A program made the position numbers and the translations under genes. DNA of 37,514 nucleotides from Bacteroidales bacterium (GTDB lineage Bacteria; Bacteroidota; Bacteroidia; Bacteroidales; ML635J-15): positions 1-37,514 of the forward strand of contig QKHS01000099.1 of NCBI GenBank assembly GCA_003249955.1, given 5' to 3'. The notes beneath the pieces were generated by a model, which was not told where the DNA came from, did not search any database, and was given only the letters and a program-made list of their open reading frames with translations. Below are positions 17,328 through 26,183 of this stretch, in pieces (positions within the stretch are counted from its first letter, which is position 1; each line of letters starts with the position of its first letter).

Positions 17328-17864
17328 ATGAAATATCTGGCTCTTCTCCGCGGAATAAATGTAGGAGGAAAAAATATTATCAAAATGAGTGCCCTGCAAA
17401 AAGCTTTTGTCGAAATGGGATTTTCTTCTGTGCAAACATATATTCAAAGCGGGAATGTAATTTTTGAATCAGAAAATAACAATTCACTTACTTTAACGGA
17501 ACAAATAGAAAGATCTCTTTCGGAGATATTTGAATATAAGTCAAAAATTGTACTGATAACTGACTCCATGTTAAAGCAAATTATTGAGGAAGCTCCTCCC
17601 GGGTTCGGCTCCGATCCTGATAATTACAAATATGACTTTGTATTTTTAAGGTTCCCGCTGACTGCATCAGAAGTTTTTTCTCAGATAAAAGTCCGTGAAG
17701 GCGTTGACTCTGCAAGTTGCGGGACCTTCGCTTTGTACTTCACACGGTTAACAAGTATGTCATCCAGGAGTTATTTAGGTAAAGTTATGAGTCTTCCTGT
17801 TTACAAGGAGCTTTCTATCAGAAATTACAATACAACTGTAAAATTATCCGATTTGTTAAAATAG
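17328..17864 (+). CDS. DUF1697 family protein
   Basis: This 178-residue protein opens MKYLALLRGINVGGKNIIKM and continues with LQKAFVEMGFSSVQTYIQSG and NVIFES, the hallmark N-terminus of the DUF1697 family. The length matches the usual 170-180 residues. It has no signal peptide or membrane segment, so it should be cytoplasmic. The family folds as a compact alpha/beta protein and has no established reaction. The gene stands alone, with 247 bp before it and 221 bp after. The ATG at 17328 is supported by alignment of the family motif to the first residues. Confidence 0.9.
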   Translation: MKYLALLRGINVGGKNIIKMSALQKAFVEMGFSSVQTYIQSGNVIFESENNNSLTLTEQIERSLSEIFEYKSKIVLITDSMLKQIIEEAPPGFGSDPDNYKYDFVFLRFPLTASEVFSQIKVREGVDSASCGTFALYFTRLTSMSSRSYLGKVMSLPVYKELSIRNYNTTVKLSDLLK

Positions 17865-18051
17865 TCACAGTACAACTAAACAGATCAGTGGAAATATACT
17901 GTACTCAGGAGACATAAAACCGGGATACTAAACACTAAAAAACCATAAAAAAGAATTCAGGATAATTTCTTTTTCTGTCACTTTAACAGAAAAATTACTC
18001 CCGAGACAATAAAAAAGCTGTTTATTACGACTATGAATTCTATTTTTTTAT

Positions 18052-18059
18052 TATTTTTG
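18052..18059 (+). promoter_or_regulatory. Candidate -7 element for the Gln/Pro-rich membrane protein
   Basis: TATTTTTG matches TAnnTTTG exactly and lies 26 bases before the ATG at 18086. No TTTG box is seen 19 bases upstream. Confidence 0.3.
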
Positions 18060-18085
18060 ATTCCCAAACAATAAACCATACAACT

Positions 18086-18688
18086 ATGCAAGATTTCAAT
18101 CATCAGGATCCTCAGAATGAAAGAAGGACAAATCAGGAGCAGGCTCCTCAGAATGCACAGTCATTTAATCCGTCCGGACAGCAGACAGCACCCCCGGTAC
18201 CTCCTGCCGGACAACCACAATATCAACAACCGGCACCACCTGTAAGCCAGTCACAATATCAGCAAACAGTACCACCGGTTCCTCCGGTAAATCAGGTGCA
18301 ATATCAGCAACCACAACAACAAAATTACCAGCAACCTTACCAACAGCCGGCACAGCCAACATACCAATCGCCACCACAACCACAACCGGTTTATCAACAG
18401 GGATATCAGAATCAGCCCCCTCATCAGCAACATTATAACCAGAAACCAACAACCTATCCACCTGTTAAAACGGGAGAATGGATGTTATCAATGTTTTTAA
18501 TGGGAATTCCGTTGGTAGGTTTTATTTTGCTTCTTGTCTGGGCTTTCAGCTCCGATACTAACCCCAGTAAATCGTCCTGGGCGAAAGCAACATTGCTTTG
18601 GGGAATAATAATTACAGTTATTTATGTAGTTATTTACCTTATTATTTTCCTTGTAGCCGGAGTTTCTTTTGGTAATTTAAACCTGTAA
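18086..18688 (+). CDS. Gln/Pro-rich protein with two C-terminal membrane helices
   Basis: This 200-residue protein is unlike its neighbours in composition. Residues 1-128 are a low-complexity, disordered-looking tract of Gln, Pro, Tyr and Asn, with loose repeats such as QYQQPAPPV and QPVYQQGYQN. Residues about 129-200 hold two transmembrane helices (LSMFLMGIPLVGFILLLVWAF and WGIIITVIYVVIYLIIFLVAG) separated by a short loop, SSDTNPSKSSWAKATL. The GEWM...IPLVG...VWAF....NPSK pattern occurs in a widespread, uncharacterised family of small bacterial membrane proteins. The tract probably lies in the cytoplasm (inference). No function is known to me. Confidence 0.8.
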   Translation: MQDFNHQDPQNERRTNQEQAPQNAQSFNPSGQQTAPPVPPAGQPQYQQPAPPVSQSQYQQTVPPVPPVNQVQYQQPQQQNYQQPYQQPAQPTYQSPPQPQPVYQQGYQNQPPHQQHYNQKPTTYPPVKTGEWMLSMFLMGIPLVGFILLLVWAFSSDTNPSKSSWAKATLLWGIIITVIYVVIYLIIFLVAGVSFGNLNL

Positions 18689-18783
18689 AAAATTTTAGAA
18701 TAAACAAATCAGAGATTTTTACGGCAAAATAATTGCATAATTCTGAATCTGAATTTTAAAATAACTAATTAAAAAATATCATT

Positions 18784-19437
18784 ATGAAAAAAATTTTTGC
18801 AATCAGTTTTATTCTGATTATTTGCGCAGGAATCAGTTTTGCACAATCAACAAAAGTAAAGATTGAGACAACAAAAGGGACAATGATAGTTATGCTCTAC
18901 GACAAAACACCTGTTCACAGAGATAATTTTATAAAACTTGTTGAATCAGGTTTTTACGAAGGACTGCTATTCCACCGTGTTATAAGTTCATTCATGATAC
19001 AGGGAGGAGATCCTGAATCCAAAGATGCACCAGCCGGCAAAATGCTTGGTAACGGAGGCCCCGGATATACTCTACCTGCAGAAATAATCCCTGAATACTT
19101 TCACAAAAAAGGAGCTTTGGCTGCAGCCAGAACAGGAGATCAAACCAATCCCCAGCGTCGCAGTTCCGGTTCTCAGTTTTATATAGTTCAGGGTAAAACA
19201 TATACCGACATGCAAATGGACGGAATGGAAAAACAAATGTTCACTCAGTTCAGCAAAGAACAGCGTGATGCTTATGCTACTACCGGCGGCGTTCCTCATC
19301 TTGATGCTCAATATACTGTTTTTGGAGAAGTAATAGAAGGGCTTGATGTTATTGATAAAATTGCTGCTGTAGAGAAAGGTGCAAATGACAGACCTGTTGA
19401 AGATGTTAAAATTATTAAGATGACTGTGATAAAATAA
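18784..19437 (+). CDS. Exported cyclophilin-type peptidyl-prolyl isomerase
   Basis: This 217-residue protein has a signal peptide (MKKIFAISFILIICAGISFA) followed by a complete cyclophilin domain. Motifs seen are TTKGTMIVMLYD, LLFHRVISSFMIQGGDP with the catalytic Arg, SGSQFYIVQG and YTVFGEVIEGLDVIDKIAAV. An insert of about 30 residues between SQFYIVQG and the YTVFG strand is common in Bacteroidota homologues. The family catalyses cis-trans isomerisation of Xaa-Pro bonds, and the signal peptide places it in the periplasm, where it would aid folding of exported proteins. It is followed by a strong intrinsic terminator. Assignment to ppiA or ppiB is not possible from sequence alone. Confidence 0.93.
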   Translation: MKKIFAISFILIICAGISFAQSTKVKIETTKGTMIVMLYDKTPVHRDNFIKLVESGFYEGLLFHRVISSFMIQGGDPESKDAPAGKMLGNGGPGYTLPAEIIPEYFHKKGALAAARTGDQTNPQRRSSGSQFYIVQGKTYTDMQMDGMEKQMFTQFSKEQRDAYATTGGVPHLDAQYTVFGEVIEGLDVIDKIAAVEKGANDRPVEDVKIIKMTVIK

Positions 19438-19455
19438 AAACAATCAAACTAGCAT

Positions 19456-19490
19456 AAAAGGCCTGTGTACATTATTGTGCCAGGCTTTTT
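19456..19490 (+). terminator. Rho-independent terminator after the cyclophilin gene
   Basis: AAAAGGCCTG at 19456-19465 pairs with CAGGCTTTTT at 19481-19490, with one G-U pair. An inner stem GTACA/TGTGC surrounds a TTAT loop, and a T run forms the 3' side. It starts 18 bases after the stop codon. Confidence 0.8.
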
Positions 19491-19577
19491 CCTGTTTTCT
19501 CACAATATAATATTGCCATTACAACTATCATTAAATCCCACCCATAACAAATCAATCATCCCATTCATTCCTTTTTC

Positions 19578-19585
19578 TATATTTG
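19578..19585 (+). promoter_or_regulatory. Candidate -7 element for the TSUP-radical SAM-folK-tadA operon
   Basis: TATATTTG is an exact TAnnTTTG match, 16 bases before the ATG at 19602, giving a very short leader. No clear -33 box is present. Confidence 0.4.
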
Positions 19586-19601
19586 CAAAAAAATTCAATT
19601 A

Positions 19602-20363
19602 ATGGATTTCACTATTACAACTATACTTCTGCTCTGTCTGGCATTTTTTATTGCCGGGTTTATTGACAGTATTGCCGGTGGCGGAGGACTTATTACTTTA
19701 CCGTCTTTATTGTTTGCCGGAGTTCCTCCTCAATTTGCTCTGGGAACAAACAAACTGGCAAGCACTTTCGGAACAGGAACGGCAGTTTTCAATTTTGTAC
19801 GAAGTAAAAAAGTTAACTGGAAGGTAATAGCTTTTGGAATGGCTTTTTCTCTTATAGGATCATTTATAGGTTCAAGAACCGTACTTGTTCTCAGTCAGGA
19901 TATTGTTGGAAAAATAATTATTTTCATGCTGCCTCTTGGTGTTGTTGCAACTCTTATTCCACGTAAAGGTATTGTATCAGGAAGTGATTTGACAAAAAAA
20001 GATTTTTATTTTAAAATCCCGGTTATTTGTGTCATCATCGGATTTTACGATGGCTTTTTCGGACCGGGAACCGGGTCTTTCCTTACTCTTGCATTCTTCT
20101 TTTTTACCCGCATGAAACTTATTGAGGCAACAGCAAATGCCAAAGTTTTTAATCTGATGTCGAATATCGGCGGATTGACGGCATTTTTATTAGGGTCAAA
20201 AGTTTTGTTTCTTTTGGCTATTCCTATCGCTCTGTCAAATATGACCGGAAATTTTCTCGGAAGCCGCCTTGCAATAAAAAAAGGCGAAGGAGTAATCAGA
20301 TTCTTTTTAATTCTCGCTTTTGTTATGTTACTCGGAAGTTTGGTGTGGAAGTATTATTTTTAA
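19602..20363 (+). CDS. TSUP family (TauE/SafE) membrane permease
   Basis: This 253-residue, very hydrophobic protein has about seven or eight predicted membrane helices. The N-terminal helix runs into FIDSIAGGGGLITLPSLLFA, the glycine-rich signature of the TauE/SafE (sulfite exporter) family. The second half carries the related repeat FYDGFFGPGTGSFLTLAFFF, as expected from the internal duplication of this family, followed by NAKVFNLMSNIGGL. Family members move sulfite, sulfoacetate or other small organosulfur anions across the inner membrane; the substrate here is unknown. It is the first gene of a tight same-strand group (28 bp, 1 bp and 7 bp gaps) with functionally unrelated partners, so the context does not narrow the substrate. 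Confidence 0.9.
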   Translation: MDFTITTILLLCLAFFIAGFIDSIAGGGGLITLPSLLFAGVPPQFALGTNKLASTFGTGTAVFNFVRSKKVNWKVIAFGMAFSLIGSFIGSRTVLVLSQDIVGKIIIFMLPLGVVATLIPRKGIVSGSDLTKKDFYFKIPVICVIIGFYDGFFGPGTGSFLTLAFFFFTRMKLIEATANAKVFNLMSNIGGLTAFLLGSKVLFLLAIPIALSNMTGNFLGSRLAIKKGEGVIRFFLILAFVMLLGSLVWKYYF

Positions 20364-20391
20364 ATTTTACTAACTTGCACAAAAAAACATT

Positions 20392-21375
20392 TTGTACTTT
20401 TTAAAAAACATAAGATACTTCAGCATAGCCAAAACTCTGAATTATTTAAAACTCAGACATATTTTCAGTTCTTTAAAAAAGGCTTCGGGAGATAATGTAT
20501 TACCCCTTCCACCCCCTTTCTTCATATCGTTCGAACCAACAAACTTTTGCAATCTGAAATGCCCGTCCTGTCCATCCGGCAGCGGGAAACTTACAAGAGA
20601 AAAAGGATTTGCAGATTTTAAATTATTCAAAAAAGTAATCGACGAAAATAAAAAATATCTTGTAAACATCATTCTGCATTTTCAGGGAGAGCCGTTACTG
20701 CACAAGCAATTTGGCGAAATGATCAGATACGCCCGCGAAAACAATATTCATACTGAGTTCTCAACAAACGGACAGTTACTTTCTGAAAATATTGACATCA
20801 TAAAATCGTCAAAACCAGATAAAATAATTGTTTCTCTCGATGGCATAACGCAGGAGACATACAACAAATACAGAGTAAACGGGGATATTAATAAAGTCTT
20901 TAATTCACTTGAAGAATTATCAAAATTAAAAAGAAAAGACAGGCCGTTTATAGAACTTCAGTTCCTGGTATTCAGTCATAACGAAAGAGAAATACCAAAT
21001 CTCAGAAAAATTAAATCTCAATACAAAATTGACAAATTAAGTCTCAAATCAGCACAGATCTATGACAATTCACAAATTGAGATGCTGCCGGAAAATGAAA
21101 AATATTCACGATACATTGTCAAAGATGAAACATTCATAATAAAATCCGGTTTGCCGGACTTTTGCCAAAGAATTATTTTCGGTTCGGTAATAACCTGGGA
21201 CGGAAAGCTTGTTCCGTGTTGCTTCGATAAAGATGCTGATTTTATTATGGGAGACGTAAAAACCGATAATCTGTACGGGATTCGTAATTCAGAAAAATAC
21301 AATCAATTTGTAAAAAGTGTATTTTCGCAGCGTGATAAAATAAAAATGTGTAGAAATTGTACCGAAGGATTGTAA
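20392..21375 (+). CDS. Radical SAM protein with SPASM-like C-terminal domain
   Basis: This 327-residue protein begins with a TTG codon at 20392; no ATG lies upstream of the catalytic motif in this frame. The radical SAM cluster motif CNLKCPSC places Cys53, Cys57 and Cys60 around the 4Fe-4S cluster, after the strand FFISFEPTNF. Later motifs fit the barrel: FQGEPLLHKQ, EFSTNGQLL and KIIVSLDGIT. The C-terminus (about 255-327) has FCQRIIFGSVITWDG, VPCCFD and CRNCTEGL, a SPASM-like Cys pattern that binds auxiliary clusters. Such enzymes modify peptides or cofactors. No precursor peptide gene is adjacent, so the substrate is unknown. The stop is one base before the folK start. Confidence 0.88.
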   Translation: MYFLKNIRYFSIAKTLNYLKLRHIFSSLKKASGDNVLPLPPPFFISFEPTNFCNLKCPSCPSGSGKLTREKGFADFKLFKKVIDENKKYLVNIILHFQGEPLLHKQFGEMIRYARENNIHTEFSTNGQLLSENIDIIKSSKPDKIIVSLDGITQETYNKYRVNGDINKVFNSLEELSKLKRKDRPFIELQFLVFSHNEREIPNLRKIKSQYKIDKLSLKSAQIYDNSQIEMLPENEKYSRYIVKDETFIIKSGLPDFCQRIIFGSVITWDGKLVPCCFDKDADFIMGDVKTDNLYGIRNSEKYNQFVKSVFSQRDKIKMCRNCTEGL

Positions 21376-21376
21376 A

Positions 21377-21880
21377 ATGAATGAAGTTTATCTTGGTATC
21401 GGCGGAAATCTGGGGAACAGACTGCAAAACATAAGAATTGCCATTAATCTTATTTCAGAACGTATTGCCTTACCCGAAAAAACCTCATCTGTCTTTATGT
21501 CTGAACCCTGGGGATTTCAGCATGCAAAATATTTTACAAATGCAGTTGTAAAGTTAAGTACAACCAAATCTGAGGATGAAATATTTAAAATCACTACCGG
21601 CATTGAACTCGAAATGAAAAGAGTGAGAAGTAATTCAGGATATCAGGGAAGAACAATGGATATAGATATTTTATTTTACGGGAACAAAATAATCGAAAGC
21701 AAAGCTTTGGCAGTGCCACATCCAAAAATTCAGGAACGCTTATTCGTATTAATGCCAATGGCAGAAATCGCGGGGGATTTTATTCATCCTGTTTTTAACA
21801 AAACAATAAACGAATTGCTGGAAACATGTCCTGATACCGGAAAAATCCGGATATTAAACAATTATACATCAAAATCATAA
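21377..21880 (+). CDS. folK: 2-amino-4-hydroxy-6-hydroxymethyldihydropteridine diphosphokinase
   Basis: This 167-residue cytoplasmic enzyme moves pyrophosphate from ATP to 6-hydroxymethyl-7,8-dihydropterin in folate synthesis. The diagnostic signatures are YLGIGGNLGNR at the N-terminus, SEPWGF with KYFTNAVV, then the catalytic GRTMDIDILFYG with two metal-binding Asp residues and VPHPKIQERLFVLMPMAEI. Length is normal for the family. The start ATG follows the radical SAM stop by one base and the stop is 7 bp before tadA, so all are likely translated from one message. Confidence 0.96.
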   Translation: MNEVYLGIGGNLGNRLQNIRIAINLISERIALPEKTSSVFMSEPWGFQHAKYFTNAVVKLSTTKSEDEIFKITTGIELEMKRVRSNSGYQGRTMDIDILFYGNKIIESKALAVPHPKIQERLFVLMPMAEIAGDFIHPVFNKTINELLETCPDTGKIRILNNYTSKS

Positions 21881-21887
21881 AACAACC

Positions 21888-22322
21888 ATGGAACACGAAC
21901 AATACATGCGCATGGCATTGCAGGAAGCAAAAAAAGCAATGGAAAATGATGAAGTTCCGGTTGGAGCTGTAATAGTATGCAACAATAAAATTATTGCACG
22001 CGGTTACAATCAGACAGAATTGCTTAACGACGTAACAGCACATGCCGAAATAATTGCAATTACCGCAGCCGCAAATTATTTAGGAGCAAAATATCTTACC
22101 GATTGTACAATTTATGTAACTCTCGAACCTTGTATTATGTGTGCAGGAGCATTATCATGGTCACAAATTTCAAATGTGGTTTTCGGAGCTTATGACGAAA
22201 AACGCGGTTTTACAAAATTCAGCGAAAATATTCTGCATCCGAAAACTACATTAACAGGTGGAATTATGGAAGAAGAATGTCGTGAACTTCTGAAAGAATT
22301 TTTCGGAAAGAAGAGAAAGTAA
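21888..22322 (+). CDS. tadA: tRNA-specific adenosine deaminase (A34 to I34)
   Basis: This 144-residue protein is a zinc deaminase of the CDA fold. The zinc site is His52-Ala-Glu54 (HAE, Glu as proton shuttle) with Cys82 and Cys85 in PCIMC. Flanking family phrases are ALQEAKKAMENDEVPVGAVI near the start and GALSWSQISNVVFGAYDEKR after the cysteines. TadA converts A34 to inosine in tRNA-Arg(ACG). The full length and complete motifs indicate the housekeeping enzyme rather than a guanine or cytidine deaminase. It is the last gene of the operon and converges with the minus-strand gene ending at 22353. Confidence 0.95.
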   Translation: MEHEQYMRMALQEAKKAMENDEVPVGAVIVCNNKIIARGYNQTELLNDVTAHAEIIAITAAANYLGAKYLTDCTIYVTLEPCIMCAGALSWSQISNVVFGAYDEKRGFTKFSENILHPKTTLTGGIMEEECRELLKEFFGKKRK

Positions 22323-22352
22323 AGTATTCGTTAAAAGAATGTCCCACACGCC

Positions 22353-23306
22353 TTATTTATTTCCGCCCTCACTATAATATTCTTCCGGTATCACAGCCCT
22401 TATCATTTTTGCGTCCTCTTCAATGGTTCGTAATCCTATCTCTGCTCTTCTTTTGTTAAGATTTCTGAAATCTTCAACAGGCATTAATACACTTGTCCTG
22501 CTGCCATCAAAATTAAATTCAGATGAAAATACAGTCCCGTAAAACTGGGGCTTTCCGTTTTGATTCAGCCACCTGTCGGTTAGTCCGGCAAATTTTTGCG
22601 GATGGTAGTCTCCGTCTTCAAAAGCTTTTTTAGCCATTAAATAATATTCTTCTTCAATGACAGGATACATCATAATCTCAAAAGCAAATCCGGCAGCATA
22701 GTCTCCTACCATTGACGGAGTCGGAAATCCATATTTACGGACTAATTTATCAAAATCTTTTCTCACTTCTGTCTGCTTTTTACAGATTTGCCGTAGTGAA
22801 GGCTCTTTAGTTCTTTTGTAACTGATATCAGGCATGCTGTATCGCATATTTTCTATTCCAAGCCGAAACAACTCTAATGCATATTCTCCATTTATAGAAG
22901 TATCGTATCCTTTTAGAAATATATCCTCTATTCTGTCAGAAATTTTTGTCCATTCTGGTTTATTTTTCCTCAGCAATCTGAAGTCATCATCGACAAAAAC
23001 GGAGCGGTAATCTTTATTCGTTCCGTCAACATACCTGTTAAGATAATAAAAAGCAGAATCGGACATTTCAAGCAATGCATAACACCGGGCAATTATATAA
23101 AAATCACATTCTGTCAGTTCTTTGTTATTTTCAATTACGGACAAGCGATGCGAAATAGCTTTTTGATATTCTCCTGCATCATATAAACTGTCAGACGATA
23201 AAAACAAACCATTATAAAACGGGATTCCTGATTGCGCTATTGCTGTGTCATGACAATAAAAAAGCAACAGGATACACACAGAGAGGTAAATCAAAAACTT
23301 TTTCAT
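22353..23306 (-). CDS. Exported DUF6624-like protein
   Basis: I place the start at the ATG at 23306, giving 317 residues with a signal peptide (MKKFLIYLSVCILLLFYC, then AIAQ). The frame stays open to an ATG at 23438, but the extra 44 residues look like non-coding AT-rich sequence ahead of a normal signal peptide. The N-terminal half has a TPR-like helical segment (SLYDAGEYQKAISHRLSVIE). The C-terminal half (about 190-310) fits the DUF6624 pattern: SLRQICKKQ, KYGFPTPSMVGDYAA, LTDRWLNQNGKPQFYGT and LNKRRAEIGL. The role of the family is unknown. The protein should be periplasmic. It is a single gene between convergent tadA and divergent bcp. Confidence 0.78.
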   Translation of the reverse strand: MKKFLIYLSVCILLLFYCHDTAIAQSGIPFYNGLFLSSDSLYDAGEYQKAISHRLSVIENNKELTECDFYIIARCYALLEMSDSAFYYLNRYVDGTNKDYRSVFVDDDFRLLRKNKPEWTKISDRIEDIFLKGYDTSINGEYALELFRLGIENMRYSMPDISYKRTKEPSLRQICKKQTEVRKDFDKLVRKYGFPTPSMVGDYAAGFAFEIMMYPVIEEEYYLMAKKAFEDGDYHPQKFAGLTDRWLNQNGKPQFYGTVFSSEFNFDGSRTSVLMPVEDFRNLNKRRAEIGLRTIEEDAKMIRAVIPEEYYSEGGNK

Positions 23307-23586
23307 AACAATATGTCTAATATTATAGCCGGTAATATTCCTGCACTTCTGCAACATTGTAGTAAATGCTGAGAATAAAAAAATGCAAATTTTATTAAAA
23401 CAGGCAGATAAAATTACAAGTATTTTTTTAATTTTCATAACATTCTGAAAACAAATTCTATTTTAAAATAATTCAGGATTTATGTTTTAGTTCATATCCT
23501 GAATTTTCAGATGCCGATTTTGTCACTTTTTTCCCTTTTGTTAATAAACTTTTTAAAAAAAACATGGTTTTACCAATTGTGAAAAT

Positions 23587-23594
23587 TATATTTG
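23587..23594 (+). promoter_or_regulatory. Candidate -7 element for bcp-recA
   Basis: TATATTTG is an exact TAnnTTTG match, 22 bases before the bcp ATG at 23617. No TTTG is seen at the standard upstream distance. Confidence 0.4.
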
Positions 23595-23616
23595 TCTAAT
23601 CATAAATGATTATATT

Positions 23617-24078
23617 ATGAGCAATTTAAAAATTGGTGCCAAAGCACCTGATTTCAAAGGAAGAAACCAAAATGGAACAGAGATTTCTCTGGCAGATTTT
23701 AAAGGAAAAAATCTTATTCTTTATTTTTATCCTAAAGATTCTACTCCGGGATGTACAGCAGAGGCCTGCGATTTGAGAGATAACCATGAAATGTGGATAA
23801 GCAAAGGCTATTCTGTTATTGGTGTTAGTCCTGACAGTGAAAAAAGTCATCAGAATTTTATAGCAAAACACAACCTGCCTTTCGATTTAATAAGTGATAC
23901 GGAAAAGGAAATTCTTATCGCATATGAAGCCTGGGGGGAAAAAAGCATGTACGGGAAAAAATACATGGGCGTGCTTAGGAAAACATTTGTTATAAATGCT
24001 GAAGGAATTATCGAAAACATTTTCGAAAAAGTAAACACCAAAGAGCATACTAAACAAATTCTCAACGAAACTAAATAA
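23617..24078 (+). CDS. bcp: Thioredoxin-dependent thiol peroxidase (BCP-type peroxiredoxin)
   Basis: This 153-residue cytoplasmic peroxiredoxin reduces hydroperoxides using thioredoxin. The peroxidatic Cys46 lies in PKDSTPGCTAEAC and the probable resolving Cys51 is five residues later, the atypical two-Cys arrangement of BCP/PrxQ. Other family phrases are GAKAPDF near the N-terminus, VIGVSPDS and NLPFDLISD. Length is typical. The gene is 12 bp before recA on the same strand and probably shares its transcript. Confidence 0.95.
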   Translation: MSNLKIGAKAPDFKGRNQNGTEISLADFKGKNLILYFYPKDSTPGCTAEACDLRDNHEMWISKGYSVIGVSPDSEKSHQNFIAKHNLPFDLISDTEKEILIAYEAWGEKSMYGKKYMGVLRKTFVINAEGIIENIFEKVNTKEHTKQILNETK

Positions 24079-24090
24079 AATTAAAATATT

Positions 24091-25095
24091 ATGGCAAACA
24101 CTCCTGATGATATCAGAAAAGAAAAAATGAAAGCTGTTCAGCTTGCAATGGGTAAGATCGAAAAAGATTACGGTAAAGGATCAATCATGATGCTTGGAGC
24201 TCAGCCGGTTGAAGACATTCCGGTAATCAGTTCCGGGTCTATCGGTCTGGATGTTGCTTTAGGCGTTGGAGGTTATCCGCGTGGCAGAGTTATCGAGATA
24301 TACGGACCGGAATCTTCAGGTAAGACTACTTTGGCTATTCATGCTATTGCCGAAGCTCAAAAAGCCGGTGGCATTGCTGCAATAATTGACGCAGAACACG
24401 CTTTTGACAGAGCTTATGCTGAAAAACTGGGTGTAGATGTAGAGAATCTTATTATCTCACAACCAGACAACGGAGAACAGGCTTTGGAAATTGCAGATAA
24501 TCTTATCCGCTCAGGAGCAATTGACATTATTGTTATTGACTCTGTTGCCGCACTCACCCCACGCGCCGAAATAGAAGGCGAGATGGGAGATTCCAAAATG
24601 GGTTTGCAGGCAAGACTTATGTCTCAGGCATTACGTAAACTCACCGGAAATATCAGCAAAACACAAACCTGTTGTATTTTTATCAATCAGTTGCGTGAAA
24701 AAATCGGAGTTATGTTCGGAAATCCCGAAACTACCACAGGCGGGAATGCTCTTAAATTTTATGCATCTATACGCCTTGATATACGTCGTACCGGACAGCT
24801 TAAAGACAGTGATGACATAACCGGAAACAGAACAAAAGTTAAAGTCGTCAAAAACAAAGTCGCTCCGCCTTTCCGTAAAGCAGAATTTGATATTTTGTAC
24901 GGTGAAGGGATTAGCAAAATAGGAGAAATTATTGATCTCGGAGTAGAATTCGAAATAATTAAAAAAAGCGGATCATGGTTCAGCTACGGAGAGACAAAAC
25001 TTGGACAGGGACGTGATGCTGTTAAAAACATACTGAACGACAATCCTGAATTAATGGAAGAAGTTGAAAAGAAAATCATCGAAAAACTCAAATAA
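24091..25095 (+). CDS. recA: RecA recombinase
   Basis: This 334-residue protein is a full-length RecA, the ATP-dependent strand-exchange protein that also triggers SOS autocleavage. The Walker A motif GPESSGKTT begins at residue 72. The Walker B strand is [20 protein letters not shown]. Loop L1/L2 regions are [14 protein letters not shown] and [22 protein letters not shown], and the C-terminal domain is intact ([19 protein letters not shown]). The acidic tail common in Proteobacteria is short. No LexA-box-like palindrome is evident just upstream; the gene sits 12 bp behind bcp and 3 bp ahead of a TPR lipoprotein. Confidence 0.98.
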   Translation: MANTPDDIRKEKMKAVQLAMGKIEKDYGKGSIMMLGAQPVEDIPVISSGSIGLDVALGVGGYPRGRVIEIYGPESSGKTTLAIHAIAEAQKAGGIAAIIDAEHAFDRAYAEKLGVDVENLIISQPDNGEQALEIADNLIRSGAIDIIVIDSVAALTPRAEIEGEMGDSKMGLQARLMSQALRKLTGNISKTQTCCIFINQLREKIGVMFGNPETTTGGNALKFYASIRLDIRRTGQLKDSDDITGNRTKVKVVKNKVAPPFRKAEFDILYGEGISKIGEIIDLGVEFEIIKKSGSWFSYGETKLGQGRDAVKNILNDNPELMEEVEKKIIEKLK

Positions 25096-25098
25096 ACA

Positions 25099-26115
25099 AT
25101 GCTGAAATATATTTTAATCTTCTTTAGCCTTTCTGTTTTACTCGTTTCATGTAATAACGGAAAATCTGATAAATCAACCGTTGATATTCTTAATGATTCT
25201 ACAATTACTGTTGACCAGTTAAACAAATTAATCAGAGAAAATCCGAAAAATGCAGACCTCTTTATCAAGAGATCAGAGCTGTACATGAAACAGAAAAACA
25301 TGAAAGAAGCTGCAAACGATCTCGAAATTGCAATAAAGGTTGATACTCTCAGACAGGAATTATACACTCAGCTTTCAGATCTGTATCTTAAACAAGGCAA
25401 TTCGGAAAGAGCAAAAGACATACTATCTCTGTGTCTTTTCAGATTTCCTTCAAATGCCAAAGCAAGAGTGGAATTAGCAAGAATATATTTCTATGTACAG
25501 ATGTACAGCGAATCTATGACAGAGATTTTGGAACTGGAAAGAAACAACCTGCAAAATGCTGATTCTTATTTTGTAAAAGCACTTATTCTGAACGAAACCG
25601 AAGCTTACGAAGATGCGGTAAAGGCTTTGAAAAAGACAATCGAATATGACAACAATAATTGGGAAGCTTATAATCTTATCGGGATTATATATGCAAAACT
25701 TGAAGATCCGATTGCAATTGAGTACTTTAAAACAGCGGTAAGTCTGTTTCCTGAAAACAGCGAAATCAGATTTAATTCAGGATGGGTAAACCAACAATTT
25801 GGTAATACAGAAACTGCAATAAAAGATTATGACGAAGCAATAAATATTGACTCATCATTTTATCAGGCTTATTACAATCTCGGCTATATCTATGTTAACC
25901 AAATTAAGGATTACAATAAAGCTCTGGGTTACTTCTCCGAAGCTATCCGCTGTGATTCTTCGGCATACAAAGCCTTTTACAATCGCGGCTTTACTTATGA
26001 ATTAACCGGAAATTACAAACTGGCTGAAGCAGATTATCGTAAGGCACTCAAAATATTGCCAAATTACGACCCTGCTGTTGAAGGTCTTAATGAGGTTATA
26101 GAAAAACAGAGATAG
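25099..26115 (+). CDS. TPR-repeat lipoprotein
   Basis: This 338-residue protein starts with a lipoprotein signal peptide. The lipobox VLLVSC puts the lipidated Cys at residue 18. About eight tetratricopeptide repeats follow (about 40-330), with clear units such as AYYNLGYIYVNQIKDYNKAL and AFYNRGFTYELTGNYKLAEA. It should sit in the envelope and act as a protein-protein scaffold; partners are unknown. The gene begins 3 bp after the recA stop, which implies cotranscription although the function is unrelated to recombination. Confidence 0.88.
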   Translation: MLKYILIFFSLSVLLVSCNNGKSDKSTVDILNDSTITVDQLNKLIRENPKNADLFIKRSELYMKQKNMKEAANDLEIAIKVDTLRQELYTQLSDLYLKQGNSERAKDILSLCLFRFPSNAKARVELARIYFYVQMYSESMTEILELERNNLQNADSYFVKALILNETEAYEDAVKALKKTIEYDNNNWEAYNLIGIIYAKLEDPIAIEYFKTAVSLFPENSEIRFNSGWVNQQFGNTETAIKDYDEAINIDSSFYQAYYNLGYIYVNQIKDYNKALGYFSEAIRCDSSAYKAFYNRGFTYELTGNYKLAEADYRKALKILPNYDPAVEGLNEVIEKQR

Positions 26116-26183
26116 ACTGTAAATTAAACAGTCCGGAAAAATCCCCTGATTAGTCAGAGGAAAAACAGAAAACGGTTGATTGC

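Noticed and set aside
18165-18461. Minus-strand Val/Leu-rich frames opposite the Gln/Pro-rich gene
   Set aside because: They are the expected antisense reading of CAA/CCA-rich codons and have no independent support.
21888-22322. A toxin-type or defence deaminase
   Set aside because: The zinc motifs, length, and operon with folK fit housekeeping TadA.
22353-23438. Longer 361-residue version of the DUF6624-like protein
   Set aside because: The extra 44 N-terminal residues precede a normal signal peptide beginning at the ATG at 23306, so the short form is preferred.
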